Origin: Paenibacillus oralis
Lineage (GTDB): Bacteria; Bacillota; Bacilli; Paenibacillales; Paenibacillaceae
NCBI RefSeq assembly: GCF_003863965.1
Contig: NZ_RRCN01000002.1
Coordinates: 312,569-376,568, forward strand
Direction of reading: 5' to 3'
Length of the DNA stretch: 64,000 nt
Positions 16,498 through 25,103 of the stretch are shown here, piece by piece (positions within the stretch are counted from its first letter, which is position 1; each line of letters begins with the position of its first letter). A model generated the notes under the pieces. It worked only from the letters and a program-made list of their open reading frames with translations. It was not told the DNA's origin and searched no databases. The position numbers and the translations under genes were made by a program.

Positions 16498-16827
16498 TCA
16501 GTTCTTTTTATTGCCGTACTCTGAATAAAGATACTTGAGTTTCATGTAGTCTTGTTCGTTTATGATGGACAGTTGATAATAGAACTCAACTTCATCGATA
16601 TTGATTTCTGAAGGGATTGCTTCCCATTTGTCCTTTTTAAGTACGAACATGTAATCATAAAGCAACATGTATTCTGTCTTGGTATCCCGATATTTCTGAA
16701 TCCTGGCGGTATACTCCGCCTCTGTTAGGAGGATTCTTTTCCTCTCACCTGGGAGATGATATATTCGGCCAGACTCGGTGTAGAAGATTTCATATGCAAG
16801 TAGTAATGGAAATGATGGTGTTGTCAT
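16498..16827 (-). CDS. Hypothetical protein (109 aa)
   Basis: Tyrosine-rich small protein (LAYEIFYTESGRIYHLPGER...), no recognised domain. ATG at 16827 has only a weak GTGAGGAAT ribosome site. The 230 nt upstream show no gene. Confidence 0.65.
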   Translation of the reverse strand: MTTPSFPLLLAYEIFYTESGRIYHLPGERKRILLTEAEYTARIQKYRDTKTEYMLLYDYMFVLKKDKWEAIPSEINIDEVEFYYQLSIINEQDYMKLKYLYSEYGNKKN

Positions 16828-17059
16828 GGTTATTCCTCACGTTTTAGATTTATCGTAAAACAAGCGAATTTTGCGGTGGAGTAATTGGTTTGCCTATATA
16901 TTTAGCAACCCTTGCTTTATCCCATCTTCTGTTTTCCAATGTTCAAATTTTCTCAATTTATCTGGTGATGTTAAATCAACATTGTAAACACAACGGTAGA
17001 AGTGACTTCCATATATATTCCTTTTTGAATACTCAATTCCACAATAAAATTCGATTACG

Positions 17060-17220
17060 TTATATTTCTAAGAAAGAATGTTCATGAAACAGATGAACCT
17101 TTTGTAACTTCATGAATCCACGAATTTCTTTGACCTTCTTCAAAACTGAATCTGTATCAGCCTTTGCAACTTCGATACCGATAACTGGGATAAAGGGCGA
17201 AACCCGCCATCGAATAGATG
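17060..17220 (-). other. Coding-like frame without a clear start
   Basis: Directly after the stop at 17221, a second frame reads IRWRVSPFIPVIGIEVAKAD...VLKKVKEIRGFMKLQKVHLF to a TAA at 17060. It looks like protein but offers only CTG or ATA as start. It may be the tail of the upstream gene cut off by a frameshift, or a tiny gene with an unusual start. Confidence 0.3.
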
Positions 17221-17481
17221 CTATCCCTTCCAGTAAGTTAAGCGCACGTTGGTTCCTTCTTCAAATCGAACCAGGTATATATCATGGTTTTCGTCTTTGG
17301 CTTTAATCGGCTTATTCATCAAGGAAATTAAGTTCTCGATTGAATTTGAAGGGAATTGCATGAATCCAGTAATTGCATTCGCTTTTAGTTTTCCAATCTC
17401 AATTTGTAGGGAGTCAGCCTCCTCATGCTTTCCCTCACTTCGAAGGGTTTCTAAGCGAGATTCCAATTCGGGTATCTTCAT
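17221..17481 (-). CDS. Hypothetical protein with N-terminal coiled coil (86 aa)
   Basis: ATG at 17481 behind AGAGGAGAA. Residues 1-35 are a charged heptad helix (LESRLETLRSEGKHEEADSL); the rest is alpha/beta. No family recognised. First of a run of four closely spaced minus-strand genes up to 18873. Confidence 0.7.
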   Translation of the reverse strand: MKIPELESRLETLRSEGKHEEADSLQIEIGKLKANAITGFMQFPSNSIENLISLMNKPIKAKDENHDIYLVRFEEGTNVRLTYWKG

Positions 17482-17508
17482 AAGAGATTCTCCTCTATTA
17501 ATAAATGA

Positions 17509-17787
17509 TCATTTGCGACTGTATTTGTTTCTTTTCAATTCTGCTTTCTTTTTTCGGCGGATGGCTTCACGACATGTTGGGCAATGGGTTGGATGATTGT
17601 TATTCAGACGCATGAAATGATCTTGTGTGACACTGAAAAAGACTTTCCCGCAAGTAGCAATCTCGCACTTTTCTGAGTAGATAATTGGCGTGCCCGGGTC
17701 GCGGCCACCTGCAAGGTTGATGGCAGAGACCAGATCGTCAATTGTAACGCCTGCTTGTTCTAGGATCTCAGAGATATTTTTTTTCAT
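17509..17787 (-). CDS. Small zinc-finger protein (92 aa)
   Basis: Cysteines C42, C47 (CEIATC) and a later CPTC with a preceding His pair (HPTHCPTC) suggest a zinc ribbon; the C-terminus is strongly basic (RRKKKAELKRNKYSRK). Probably nucleic-acid binding. ATG at 17787 behind AAAGGAGA. Confidence 0.7.
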   Translation of the reverse strand: MKKNISEILEQAGVTIDDLVSAINLAGGRDPGTPIIYSEKCEIATCGKVFFSVTQDHFMRLNNNHPTHCPTCREAIRRKKKAELKRNKYSRK

Positions 17788-17799
17788 GAAAAATCTCCT

Positions 17800-18441
17800 T
17801 TACCGGAACTTAACAATACGATCCGCAGTACGTTTCGATTCACTACGTCCTACAAGGATTTTGGTAGATATCCCTATATTCGGACTTGTGCTACCGACGA
17901 AGTGAGGATAATGGAATAGCTCAATGTAATCGTTCACAGGGATGATTCCCTCGTATCGGAAGTGAAGCGGGTGGCGATAATCAGCTTTTTTAATCGGCAC
18001 TTCACCGGGTTTGAGAGAAAATTCATCATCCTTATAGAAATCGTTAAGTACAGATAAGGCTTGATGTTCGTCCGACGCTAATACATATTCCTCCCCGTCC
18101 TCTTCGGTCGAATGGTCCCGGAAGATGAATGTAAATAGGGTCAACTTCACCTCTGGACCAACGCTCTCGAATGGTTGTCGGTGTAGCCCGTCCTTGATTT
18201 CGGTTTGAATGACGTTAAGATCCCGTACCAAATCATTCGGACCATTTGACCTAAATTGACGGAGCCTGTACTGTCCATAAGCTTTCTCCTGAATAACTTC
18301 CTCATAACAGGAGGTGCATGTGTCGTATGGAATTTTGTAATAGCTTTGCCCGACCTTAATTTCCATGTGGCACTTGGAACAGTAGTGATGGGTGCGGGCC
18401 TTGATGAGCGGATATTTTTCATTTTTATTCACAAGTTTCAA
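17800..18441 (-). CDS. Hypothetical protein with N-terminal CxxC pairs (213 aa)
   Basis: YCSKC (about 21-24) and CTSC (about 42-45) form a likely zinc site (PARP-finger-like or treble-clef spacing). The rest is unassigned. It ends 12 nt before the gene above and starts behind AGGAGGG at 18441. Confidence 0.7.
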   Translation of the reverse strand: MKLVNKNEKYPLIKARTHHYCSKCHMEIKVGQSYYKIPYDTCTSCYEEVIQEKAYGQYRLRQFRSNGPNDLVRDLNVIQTEIKDGLHRQPFESVGPEVKLTLFTFIFRDHSTEEDGEEYVLASDEHQALSVLNDFYKDDEFSLKPGEVPIKKADYRHPLHFRYEGIIPVNDYIELFHYPHFVGSTSPNIGISTKILVGRSESKRTADRIVKFR

Positions 18442-18453
18442 CCCTCCTTAGCG

Positions 18454-18873
18454 TCAATTACTATTAGCCAGCTTTAAATCTAATCCTAATAAAAAAAATG
18501 CATACTTCAAAGATCGAATGTAGTCTATGTAAGGAGCAATTGCCGTTGATAAGGATAATTGATTGTTTTCATTTTCAATATCAACCACAATTACAGTTAC
18601 AAAAGGATAGTTATCTACGGATTCCCCGTTTTGTAAAATCGTTAGCCTTTTCTTGAGATCTATAGTTATATTGAGGAGGAAAGATTCAAACGCACTTTCA
18701 TCGCCGTAGTAGTAGCATTCTGGGAGTAAACCATCGAATCGATCAGAGTCGGTGGATAAATCTAAATAGTGAACCTCACCTTTATCTAGTAGTACTTGTT
18801 TGGCATACGCCTTTAAAATAAGTTTATAGCTTGATCTATTTTTATGATTAAGATAGACGATATGATTTTTCAT
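18454..18873 (-). CDS. Hypothetical protein (139 aa)
   Basis: Start taken at ATG 18873 because TGGAGGGAAG lies eight bases upstream; an in-frame ATG at 18942 lacks this. Alternating beta and alpha segments (HIVYLNHK, FVTVIVVDIE) suggest a Rossmann-like or response-type fold, but no motif is decisive. Confidence 0.7.
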   Translation of the reverse strand: MKNHIVYLNHKNRSSYKLILKAYAKQVLLDKGEVHYLDLSTDSDRFDGLLPECYYYGDESAFESFLLNITIDLKKRLTILQNGESVDNYPFVTVIVVDIENENNQLSLSTAIAPYIDYIRSLKYAFFLLGLDLKLANSN

Positions 18874-19058
18874 AATACTTCCCTCCAATTCCAGTAACAG
18901 AGATTTCATTGTACTTATATGATTGATTCTACCATAAAGCAAAGTCTAAGGATTAAAACCAGATGTCAATCTTAAGCGGAGTTTTCAAGGGTAAACCCTT
19001 ACCATAATGTGTTGATAATAAGCAGTTAAAACGCTGCTGTATAATCCGACGCACTGAT

Positions 19059-19271
19059 TCAGATGTGAGAAGGTTTGAGACCTAATGCCGGGCCTTTTTC
19101 AAGGCGCAGGGTGTGCTTTTCAACTTCCTTTGACAGTGCACGGAATTGTTCGATCGTTTCCCGCATTTTATATATTTGGTCATTATGAGGGGGATTTTAT
19201 AAAAGTTACGCGCGGATCGTCCCCAGGGAGTGATGCCAGATTTCTTCTTCCATCATTTGTTCAGCTAGCAT
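19059..19271 (-). other. Broken or very short frames downstream of leader element 5
   Basis: A frame starting at ATG 19271 (AGAGGAT upstream; MLAEQMMEEEIWHHSLGTIRA) stops at 19206. The same frame resumes at ATG 19166 as MRETIEQFRALSKEVEKHTL... to TGA 19059. Either two peptides of 21 and 35 aa or a decayed small gene. Nothing else is seen between 18874 and 19300. Confidence 0.35.
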
Positions 19272-19304
19272 GGTGGAATCCTCTCTTTAAAGTAAATTCG
19301 AATG

Positions 19305-19378
19305 AAAAAAAGCACCAAAAAAGAGATGTTCCCTTTTGAGGTGCTTCCTCATTCCAGTATTCAATTAGTATAATTATA
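19305..19378 (-). promoter_or_regulatory. Leader element 5
   Basis: TATAAT (19373-19378), then CTAATTGAATAC, then hairpin GAAGCACCTCAAAAGGGA...TTTTTTGGTGCTTTTTTT. The -35 is weak. Only tiny frames follow, so this element may be an orphan or serve a peptide. Confidence 0.75.
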
Positions 19379-19551
19379 CATCATATCCTTTTGAATTCCT
19401 AGGTTAGATTGAAATAGCCCTCTAATTCGTCCATCATAATTAGGTTTTCCCTCTGAAAGGTGCCTGCAGACTTAAGGTACGTAATGTGAAATTTCGGTTG
19501 GCTTTCTAAAACGTCGCAGGAAGCGCCGTAAATTGAAATATGTATTTCCCT

Positions 19552-20064
19552 CTAATTTGAGCCTTCAAAATGCTTATTTTCTTGCCTGATCACAAAATCT
19601 ATAAAGTCCTTTAACGTCCAGTTTTTGTTCTCTTCAAGATAAGCAAATGCAATGCAGACAGGCCCTTTATACCATCCGTATCCTTCATGGAGATTCAGTT
19701 CATATCCACGATTCTCCATCCATTTGATGGCTTCGATGTAAGTTCCCTCGACCTGGAATAGATGAATGCAGTACGGATCGAGACCGACACCATTCCGAAC
19801 TTCCATTTTGACCTCAAGCGGTATTAATTCGCTTAGTGCGATAAAGACTTGTCGTGGCGAAGGTTTACGACGATTTCCTGAAAGGCTTAAATGCCAAAGA
19901 CCATTTTCCCTGGCGACAATTACACTTACCTTAAAAATCCAAAAACCCATGGTGTAAAGCCGGGCACCGTTCGGAGACTCTTTTACGAATTTGCAGTTAT
20001 AGGGATTCCGATTCAAATATCGTCTCTCTCGTTTATGTTCTTCATAAAACTGATTGACCATCAT
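19552..20064 (-). CDS. Hypothetical protein (170 aa)
   Basis: ATG 20064 preferred over GTG 20076 because GAGGTGA is nine bases upstream. Soluble, basic N-terminus (FYEEHKRERRYLNRNPYNCK); no recognised domain. Last gene of the run that begins at 22883. Confidence 0.7.
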   Translation of the reverse strand: MMVNQFYEEHKRERRYLNRNPYNCKFVKESPNGARLYTMGFWIFKVSVIVARENGLWHLSLSGNRRKPSPRQVFIALSELIPLEVKMEVRNGVGLDPYCIHLFQVEGTYIEAIKWMENRGYELNLHEGYGWYKGPVCIAFAYLEENKNWTLKDFIDFVIRQENKHFEGSN

Positions 20065-20109
20065 CTTTAGCGTCACCTCATTCCAAGTTGGGGTGGGACC
20101 CCCACAGGT

Positions 20110-20211
20110 TTATATATCGTTTAATCGCATTTTGTAGGTAAATCGTACCAAGAACGTTTTCCTTTTCTCGTATTTCTCCGTCTTGTAACACAAAGAGATA
20201 TGACCAATCAT
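20110..20211 (-). CDS. Possible 33-aa peptide
   Basis: ATG directly abuts the TAA of the ATPase gene with GGGGAGGAAGGAAG ahead. A different frame over the same bases (reading through to TGA at 20078, ...IYLQNAIKRYINLWG...) looks more protein-like but lacks a standard start, so which frame is used is unclear. Confidence 0.25.
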   Translation of the reverse strand: MIGHISLCYKTEKYEKRKTFLVRFTYKMRLNDI

Positions 20212-20895
20212 TTAACTTCCTTCCTCCCCTTGTTTAAAGAGAACGTGCGAAATGTTCTGATAGGACTCAACCACAATAAAGAGGTCGAAGAAACTTTTCA
20301 AATACATATTGATATAATCGAGATCATCCTTGTTATATGATTGGAACGTCGCGATCATCGGCAACTGAATATCCTTTTTTATGCGACTCACGATATTTGA
20401 GAGGTCGCTACGATGAATATCATCGATCACAAAGAATTCCGGCTTCATCCAGTAACGCGGATCTTCAGAAGGAATGCCTCTTTTCAAAATGTGAAACGGC
20501 ATTTTTTCCATGTTAATGGAGTATTCAATGCGGTCATGAAATTCAGTCTGCATCTCATAATCGTGGAATGAATCTCCTGTGGAACGATAGATATATCGGA
20601 ACTTTTTACTCGGGTCAATCATTCCGAGGAGCTCGTTCACGAGTTTGGTTTTCCCGCTGCGACATCTTCCAAAGACTAGTATGTTCTTCTCTTGGCCAAT
20701 TGCTTCGGCAATCCAATGAGCAAACGCGGGGTCCTCCGTCCATTTGAAAGCCAGCTGCAGGTTTTGAACGAATCGCTCCCCATGTGTATTTACCTTCATG
20801 TCATAGGCAATGGCGTCTTCAATTATATTCTTCATGTTTGGATACCTTTCTTCGGGATCACCATATGTTTTATTGTACGCTAAATCGACATTCAA
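20212..20895 (-). CDS. P-loop ATPase, VirB11/GspE-like
   Basis: 227 aa. Walker A GRCRSGKTKLVNEL (about 76-89) and Walker B-like FFVIDDIHRSD (about 154-164). The layout resembles the C-terminal ATPase half of secretion/type IV pilus ATPases, but the N-terminal domain and His box are missing and no pilus or secretion genes are nearby. May instead be a stand-alone motor for plasmid maintenance. Confidence 0.65.
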   Translation of the reverse strand: MNVDLAYNKTYGDPEERYPNMKNIIEDAIAYDMKVNTHGERFVQNLQLAFKWTEDPAFAHWIAEAIGQEKNILVFGRCRSGKTKLVNELLGMIDPSKKFRYIYRSTGDSFHDYEMQTEFHDRIEYSINMEKMPFHILKRGIPSEDPRYWMKPEFFVIDDIHRSDLSNIVSRIKKDIQLPMIATFQSYNKDDLDYINMYLKSFFDLFIVVESYQNISHVLFKQGEEGS

Positions 20896-20946
20896 CGTCT
20901 AAATAATGCTGCTTCGTTCAACGAGGCATTGAATTAACTTCGAAGA

Positions 20947-21600
20947 TCAAGCATCTTGAACCCGCTGTTTGTTTTCATTGAGATGTTGCTCGTAACACAT
21001 ATTGTCTAGCAGTGTCATACAGAGATCCATGAGGTCTTCATGTGTATGCTTTAATTTTTTGGCGTAAAGGAAGGCGCTCTCCGTTAATTTTCGAATCGCC
21101 GGCGTGGCATCTGCACCATTTAATACGAGCATAGGGGTTCCCATGTATCTCTGCAACTCATTTGGGATAAAGGATTTGACTGGATTAACCATACAAAGGG
21201 CCATATCATGAACATAATTGTCGCTTATGTTGACCATGAAGTAGAAGAGGTGAGGCTTGTTTTTTACAATCTTCTGAACCCAAGATTTAATCTCAGGCAC
21301 ATCATACATTTTACGGTTATCATTCTCACCATAACCATCAAAAAGGATTATAAGCGAGCTTCGACCCTTTTGTTTCTTCTTTTCAAGAGATTCAATGACT
21401 TTGAGGTACGTTTGAACGTGGCCTTTTAAGACATGTTCTTTGGAAACCTCAAGGCGGGTGACCTTCAGTTCTTTTTCGGTACGCTCCTCTCCATTAAGCT
21501 TAAAAGGAACCCCGTATTTTTTGAAAAGCTCGAGCGTAAAGTTTAATGATTGCAATGTATTCACTCTCCCTGTACTATTGGAAGCTCGTAATCCGATCAC
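20947..21600 (-). CDS. Hypothetical protein (217 aa), operon partner of the tandem PadR protein
   Basis: GTG start overlaps the stop of the upstream gene (GTGTGA), so translation is coupled. It holds a central beta strand plus acidic motif (SSLIILFDGYGEND) as in nucleotide or metal-binding folds, but no defined family. Probably acts with the regulator and the ATPase. Confidence 0.7.
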   Translation of the reverse strand: MIGLRASNSTGRVNTLQSLNFTLELFKKYGVPFKLNGEERTEKELKVTRLEVSKEHVLKGHVQTYLKVIESLEKKKQKGRSSLIILFDGYGENDNRKMYDVPEIKSWVQKIVKNKPHLFYFMVNISDNYVHDMALCMVNPVKSFIPNELQRYMGTPMLVLNGADATPAIRKLTESAFLYAKKLKHTHEDLMDLCMTLLDNMCYEQHLNENKQRVQDA

Positions 21601-22400
21601 ACCGAAGCGTGATTGTTCGGCTGATTATGCTCCGGAAAGAGATTAAGGATGAAGTTGGTGTATTTCTGCAACTGACGAAGGAAATGGAGTGCAGCTTCCG
21701 CTTCTTTATCGATAGCTTCTATTCCTAGATCAGTGAGGCGGTAGATGTAGGAGCTTCTTCGTGCTGTTGTCCATGCTCCTCTGATATAGCCTTGGTCGAA
21801 TTCCATTTCATGAGCTAGTTCATAAAAGTAACCTTGAGCCGGTTGCCACTGGTGACGTTCCTTAAGGAGATACCATATATTTTTTCCGGTCTCCTCCCGA
21901 TGGTCCGGTTCCGTAAGGATTTTCAGGATGAGATAACGACTCAGATAGCGGACGTTTATCAGACGACTAAACATTTTACGTTGTGCTAAAGTGAGCTCCA
22001 TCGGTTCCGGGTTTCCAGTACCGGTGATATGGGATGAAAAATGGTCAGCCATTCCTTTAAGGCTCTTAATGGAGTCTAAACATGATTCCCTAAAGCTATC
22101 AACCTTCGCCCGCCCTGTACTGGTGATAGCATAATACTTTTTATTGTTTTTGTTCTTGGTTCGGATGGTTTCGATCCAGCCAAAGGATTCCATTTGGCTC
22201 ACTACATGATACAAGTAGGAGCGGGCCCGGCCGCGATCGATGGTACTCAATTCTTCCCGAACAACATCGTACATCTCAGAAGGTGATGCATTGTGCTTAT
22301 GGAGTTCACGAAATACGAGCAGATACATGATGTCTCGCTCGCTAAGGCCAAGCCGTTCTGGTCCAAGCTGGAAGTCATCCTTGGCAGGCATGTCTTTCAT
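21597..22400 (-). CDS. Tandem PadR-like winged-helix regulator
   Basis: 267 aa with two PadR-type modules. Module 1 (about 22-105): ERDIMYLLVFRELH...SYLYHVVSQMESFGWI...YYAITSTGRAKV. Module 2 (about 150-245): RYLILKILTE...GYFYELAHEMEFDQGYI...IYRLTDLGIEAI. PadR proteins normally carry one such module and dimerise; a fused pair would be a built-in dimer. ATG 22400 follows GTGAGGGATG. Confidence 0.8.
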   Translation of the reverse strand: MKDMPAKDDFQLGPERLGLSERDIMYLLVFRELHKHNASPSEMYDVVREELSTIDRGRARSYLYHVVSQMESFGWIETIRTKNKNNKKYYAITSTGRAKVDSFRESCLDSIKSLKGMADHFSSHITGTGNPEPMELTLAQRKMFSRLINVRYLSRYLILKILTEPDHREETGKNIWYLLKERHQWQPAQGYFYELAHEMEFDQGYIRGAWTTARRSSYIYRLTDLGIEAIDKEAEAALHFLRQLQKYTNFILNLFPEHNQPNNHASV

Positions 22401-22430
22401 CCCTCACTTTCTTTTTGGTTTACGGTGTTG

Positions 22431-22883
22431 TTACCTGGTTTCGTCATCCAACATACGTTGAGCTGTTGCACGAAGCTCCTTAAGCTCAATACGTATCTTC
22501 ATATATTTGCCCAGCGTCATAAATACTGCATAAAAGCCTATACTATAGGACAAAATCCAGACCCATCCCAGTGCAATAATATTTGGGAGGTAGAGAATTG
22601 TGCAAATGCCCAATGCGATGGCAAAGCTAAGGGCAGCCGAACGATAAAATTGGGTTTTGTCATAATCATCCGAAATGACTTTTTGTTCGATCATGGTCTG
22701 AATTCGGCGGGCATTTGTTCGCCAAAGGTAATACATGGCGGTAATTTGGAACAATCCTATGGTTGCAAAAATACGAAAGATTTGTTGCGCGATAGACTCA
22801 CCCACATGGTTGGCCATAAAGAACATCGCAATGATAAAGGTCGTTATTCCCAATCGAAGGAGTAATATTTGCAAATAGGTCAT
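22431..22883 (-). CDS. Four-helix membrane protein (150 aa)
   Basis: Hydrophobic segments near residues 5-25, 33-50, 83-102 and 108-128, with a basic C-terminal tail (RIELKELRATAQRML). No family recognised. Start 22883 has AAAGGATG. Likely first gene of the PadR/ATPase operon. Confidence 0.75.
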   Translation of the reverse strand: MTYLQILLLRLGITTFIIAMFFMANHVGESIAQQIFRIFATIGLFQITAMYYLWRTNARRIQTMIEQKVISDDYDKTQFYRSAALSFAIALGICTILYLPNIIALGWVWILSYSIGFYAVFMTLGKYMKIRIELKELRATAQRMLDDETR

Positions 22884-22998
22884 CCTTTCCCAACATCTAA
22901 TATGAGAAGCAGGTGCTCATTTTTCGAAAACGCATCCCCGGCCTTCAGGTCATCTAAAACACGCCGCTTAGAGGCAGTTACTTGCAATTGAAAACCAC

Positions 22999-24087
22999 TT
23001 AACGCTCAGAGAGTTTTGGTGTGCGCGGGCGTCCGAACTGCCGCTGCGCCTGTTCTTCGCTGTACAGATCCATCTTATAACCTGTTAGCTTGGCTGCGAG
23101 GCGAGCATTTTGTCCTTTTACTCCTATAGCCAAGGTGAGTTGGTCATCGGGTACCACCACTAGAGCAATTGGTTCATTTTCATCCTCATTTTCAAATAGC
23201 TGAACGTCAAGAACTCTTGCAGGGGCTAAGGAATTAGAGATGTATTCTTTCTCGTCGCTTGACCATTTTATGATATCAATTTTCTCGCCGTTTAGTTCGG
23301 CGGCAATAGATTGAATGATTGCCCCTTTTACTCCAACACAGCAGGCAACCGCATCGACTTCCGGTGCCGCGGCAGTAACCGCAATCTTAGATCGAATACC
23401 GGCTTCGCGAGCAATGGACTTGATCGCAACCTTGCCTTCTTGTACCTCCGGAATCTTTTTTTCGAACAATTTCTTCAAGTGACCGGGGTGAACACGTGAC
23501 AAAATGACTGAAGTCCCCTTTGTAGTCGTCTCAACCCGTGAAATGTATGCCGAAACCATGTCTCCGAGTTTGTATCGTTCACGGGAAGGCAGTTCAGACA
23601 AGGGAAGAATCGCCTCAATACGGTCCAGAAGAATGTAAAGGTTGTTCGAATCCATCCCTTGAACTTTCCCCGTAACAATCTCCTCTTCTTTACCTGAGTA
23701 CGCTTCAAAGACCAACCCACGTTCGGCTTCTTTAATTCGCTGCATAACGACAGTTTTTGCTGTCTGAGCTGCCATACGTCCGAAGTCTCGCGGCGTTACT
23801 TCGATGTCAATGACTTCGTCCACTTGCGCCTCCGGATTTGTCTTTTTCGCTTCGTCAATGAGAATCTCCAGGCGCTCGTCGATGATATCTTCTACAACCA
23901 TCTTTTGCGCCACAACTTTCATTTGACCGGTTTTTCGATTGATATCGACACGTACATTCGTAGCGGTATTGAATTTTTTCTTATAGCTTGAAACCAAGGC
24001 ATCCTCGATAGCGTTCAAAAGCACTTCCTTTGATATCCCCTTTTCTTTCTCAATTTCGCTTAATGCTTTTAAAAAATCTTTATTCAT
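22999..24087 (-). CDS. nusA: Transcription termination/antitermination protein NusA
   Basis: 362 aa, full length for Bacillota NusA. N-terminal RNAP-binding domain (1-125; AIEDALVSSYKKKF, EVTPRDFGRMAAQTAKTVV), S1 domain (about 130-200; IVTGKVQGMDSNNLYILLDRIEAILP) and two KH domains with GVKG (GxxG) loops (CVGVKGAIIQSI, LAIGVKGQNARLAAKLTGYKMDL). Typical motifs VHPGHLKKLF and IKSIAREAG are present, with small departures such as GVKG for the usual GPKG. Host chromosomes carry nusA beside infB; here it stands beside a lipoprotein, so it is an extra copy. Preceded by GGAGAAC. Confidence 0.95.
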   Translation of the reverse strand: MNKDFLKALSEIEKEKGISKEVLLNAIEDALVSSYKKKFNTATNVRVDINRKTGQMKVVAQKMVVEDIIDERLEILIDEAKKTNPEAQVDEVIDIEVTPRDFGRMAAQTAKTVVMQRIKEAERGLVFEAYSGKEEEIVTGKVQGMDSNNLYILLDRIEAILPLSELPSRERYKLGDMVSAYISRVETTTKGTSVILSRVHPGHLKKLFEKKIPEVQEGKVAIKSIAREAGIRSKIAVTAAAPEVDAVACCVGVKGAIIQSIAAELNGEKIDIIKWSSDEKEYISNSLAPARVLDVQLFENEDENEPIALVVVPDDQLTLAIGVKGQNARLAAKLTGYKMDLYSEEQAQRQFGRPRTPKLSER

Positions 24088-24120
24088 TGCATTTAGTTCT
24101 CCTTTTCTTTAGAAGTGTGA

Positions 24121-24621
24121 TTACCAAGAGCCGCCGCCAATTATCATATCCGTTTGAATGCTGTTATCCCCGTCGTGCTCCGTGCCACCTTTAATCGGCA
24201 TATCAACTTTAAGATGAAAGTTAAATTGGGCATGCTTTAAACCGAACCCGTCTTTTATATCCCCAATCCGTTCAATATAAGACGTGTCAATATCATCTTC
24301 GAGATAAACATTGGCCGGTGTTACATACATCCATACTAATTTTTTATCTGTGTCTCGTAATCCGACCTGATAATTGTCATTGGTGCTATGTTGCAGATAC
24401 CAGATCTTTACCTTCTTTCCGATCGGAATAAAGCTCTCCGCGTCAGAATTAGTGTTCGACGTATTCATGGTGGAGGTTTCGTTAGCCGCCCCATAATTAT
24501 TTGAATTGGATGCCAGTCCCTGGGCTTCAGTCAGAGTACCGGAAACGGAACAACCGGACAAAAGGGAAACGACTAAAAGGCCTAATATAACGGGTGTAGA
24601 AACCTTCAAAAGTAGATTCAC
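24121..24621 (-). CDS. Lipoprotein (166 aa)
   Basis: N-terminal signal with lipobox LLSGC (Cys about 24), then a Ser/Asn/Thr-rich linker and a beta-rich outer domain (KKVKIWYLQHSTNDNYQVGL). No family recognised. 33 nt upstream of nusA on the same strand and probably co-transcribed. Confidence 0.8.
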   Translation of the reverse strand: MNLLLKVSTPVILGLLVVSLLSGCSVSGTLTEAQGLASNSNNYGAANETSTMNTSNTNSDAESFIPIGKKVKIWYLQHSTNDNYQVGLRDTDKKLVWMYVTPANVYLEDDIDTSYIERIGDIKDGFGLKHAQFNFHLKVDMPIKGGTEHDGDNSIQTDMIIGGGSW

Positions 24622-24749
24622 CCCTTCTTGATTCTTTTTTCCTTACACATTATTTCGGTATTGGAGGCAGCCAGATGCGAAAAAGGCCATTTCATGCTTG
24701 ATTATGTACATTCGCCTAGTCTTTACCAACGTCTCATTAAACGGCCAGT

Positions 24750-25103
24750 TCAGGGACACAATTTATTACCTCTAATCTTCGTGAAGATTATTCGAATATC
24801 AGGATTATCTTCTCGCTCGGATCTTTCTCCGGACTTTTTGTTAATTGCTTGCCCATTATACAAAACCATTTCGACACCATCGTTCAACGCTCCTTCCTCA
24901 ACACAAAAATGGCGGATCACTCGGGGATTTAAGTGTGACAGTAACATATTCGAGCCGCCGTTGACCCCCTCTTTTTTCGGCTCCAGGTGAATCCATCCTA
25001 AAGCAACCGCCCCAAAATGCCCCCTCCAAATCAAACGCGTATCTGGATGGCCACAGTCCTCCAAGTTGTCCCCATATTCAAACGGTAGTGCTGCTGAACG
25101 CAC
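24750..25103 (-). CDS. Uncertain hypothetical (117 aa)
   Basis: A GTG-initiated frame with protein-like composition (FEYGDNLEDCGHPDTRLIWRG...) but no ribosome site and no known domain. The reverse strand is also open. It may be a gene remnant next to the ORF-poor region. Confidence 0.35.
   Translation of the reverse strand: MRSAALPFEYGDNLEDCGHPDTRLIWRGHFGAVALGWIHLEPKKEGVNGGSNMLLSHLNPRVIRHFCVEEGALNDGVEMVLYNGQAINKKSGERSEREDNPDIRIIFTKIRGNKLCP

Noticed and set aside
24628..24990. Plus-strand 120-aa frame
   Set aside because: It lies antisense to a more protein-like frame, has no ribosome site and no domain.
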